Below are positions 6,135 to 6,580 of a stretch of DNA of 6,580 bases, one piece after another. The notes beneath the pieces were generated by a model. That model saw only the letters and a list, made by a program, of their open reading frames with translations. It made no database searches and was not told where the DNA came from. The stretch covers positions 1 through 6,580 of the forward strand of contig CALHVH010000131.1 in assembly GCA_938039225.1 (NCBI GenBank), given 5' to 3'. Position 1 is the stretch's first letter. The number at the start of each line of letters is the position of its first letter. This DNA is from an uncultured Gammaproteobacteria bacterium. Lineage in GTDB: Bacteria > Pseudomonadota > Gammaproteobacteria > Steroidobacterales > JABDMI01. A program made the translations under genes and the position numbers.

Positions 6135-6580
6135 ATGAGTAATTTAAAAGAAAAAACTCTAGGTTTACTAGGGTTTCTACTTGCTATGTCTTTATCTACT
6201 TTTTCTGCGCAAGCGCAAGAAAATGCTGTCGAAGATGCAGAAGTACAAGTCCAAGAAGCTGACGACAATGATGATACTGAAGAAGTAGTTGTTACTGGTT
6301 CACGTTTAAGAAAAACGTCATTTACCAGTATTTCACCTCTTCAAGTAATCAGTACAGAAGCATCACGTGAAGTTGGTCTAATCGACCCTGCTTCAATTTT
6401 GCAAGAATCATCACAATCAGCTGGTCAACAGATTGATTTAACTTTCCAAGGTTTTGTACTTGATAATGGCCCAGGCGCTTCTACAGCGAGTCTGCGTGGT
6501 CTTGGAGCATCAAGAACTCTAATCTTAGTTAATGGTCGTCGTGTTGCACCATCAGGTGTTGAGGGAGCTCCTTCAGCTCC
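6135..6580 (+). CDS. TonB-dependent receptor, 5' part only
   Basis: The gene runs off the right edge after 148 complete codons, with no stop in frame. Residues 1-27 form a Sec signal peptide with a likely cut after AQA. A short, strongly acidic linker (about 28-50, eleven Asp or Glu) leads to the TonB-box-like EEVVVTGSR (49-57). The plug follows and is visible up to RGLGASRTLILVNGRR (121-136). The protein is of the same broad family as the receptor at 474-3452 but clearly diverged between the TonB box and the RGLG motif, so the two are paralogues rather than a recent duplication. The start is supported by GGGAG (6124-6128), six bases ahead of ATG, and by the intact signal peptide. The ligand is unknown, and the full protein is probably 900-1000 aa, by analogy with the neighbour. 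Confidence 0.93.
   Translation, partial: MSNLKEKTLGLLGFLLAMSLSTFSAQAQENAVEDAEVQVQEADDNDDTEEVVVTGSRLRKTSFTSISPLQVISTEASREVGLIDPASILQESSQSAGQQIDLTFQGFVLDNGPGASTASLRGLGASRTLILVNGRRVAPSGVEGAPSA

Overview
The window looks like a chromosomal segment from an AT-rich, probably marine gammaproteobacterium, perhaps of the Alteromonadales or a related order. The evidence is two large TonB-dependent receptors of the kind such genomes carry in many copies, an outer-membrane lipoprotein protease, AT-rich spacers and plain Shine-Dalgarno sites. The exact taxon cannot be fixed from the sequence alone.

Layout: 1-473 is a non-coding region rich in inverted and direct repeats. It leads into a complete 992-aa TonB-dependent outer-membrane receptor (474-3452, +), which ends at a strong intrinsic terminator (3490-3524). 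A spacer of about 600 bp (3525-4120) with no convincing gene follows. Next is a 526-aa BepA-like M48 zinc metalloprotease with TPR repeats and a lipoprotein signal, on the minus strand (5751-4171), with its own hairpin terminator at 4121-4158. A divergent 383-bp region (5752-6134) with several short palindromes separates it from a second TonB-dependent receptor (6135 onward, +). The window edge cuts that gene inside its plug domain.

How the genes may work together: both receptors should import a substrate across the outer membrane using TonB/ExbBD energy. The substrate cannot be told from the sequence, and no transporter, hydrolase or regulator gene lies in the window to hint at it. The protease resembles enzymes that clear or help fold outer-membrane beta-barrel proteins, so a role in receptor quality control is plausible. 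However, it is transcribed separately, and the adjacency may be chance.

No mobile element, CRISPR array, tRNA, rRNA or defence system was recognised. The most notable unexplained signals are a perfect 15-bp inverted repeat at 176-211, three helically phased AGCG repeats at 339-365, palindromes ahead of both receptors that share the core CAATATTG, the paired-cysteine pattern of the first receptor, and the unassigned C-terminal domain of the protease.
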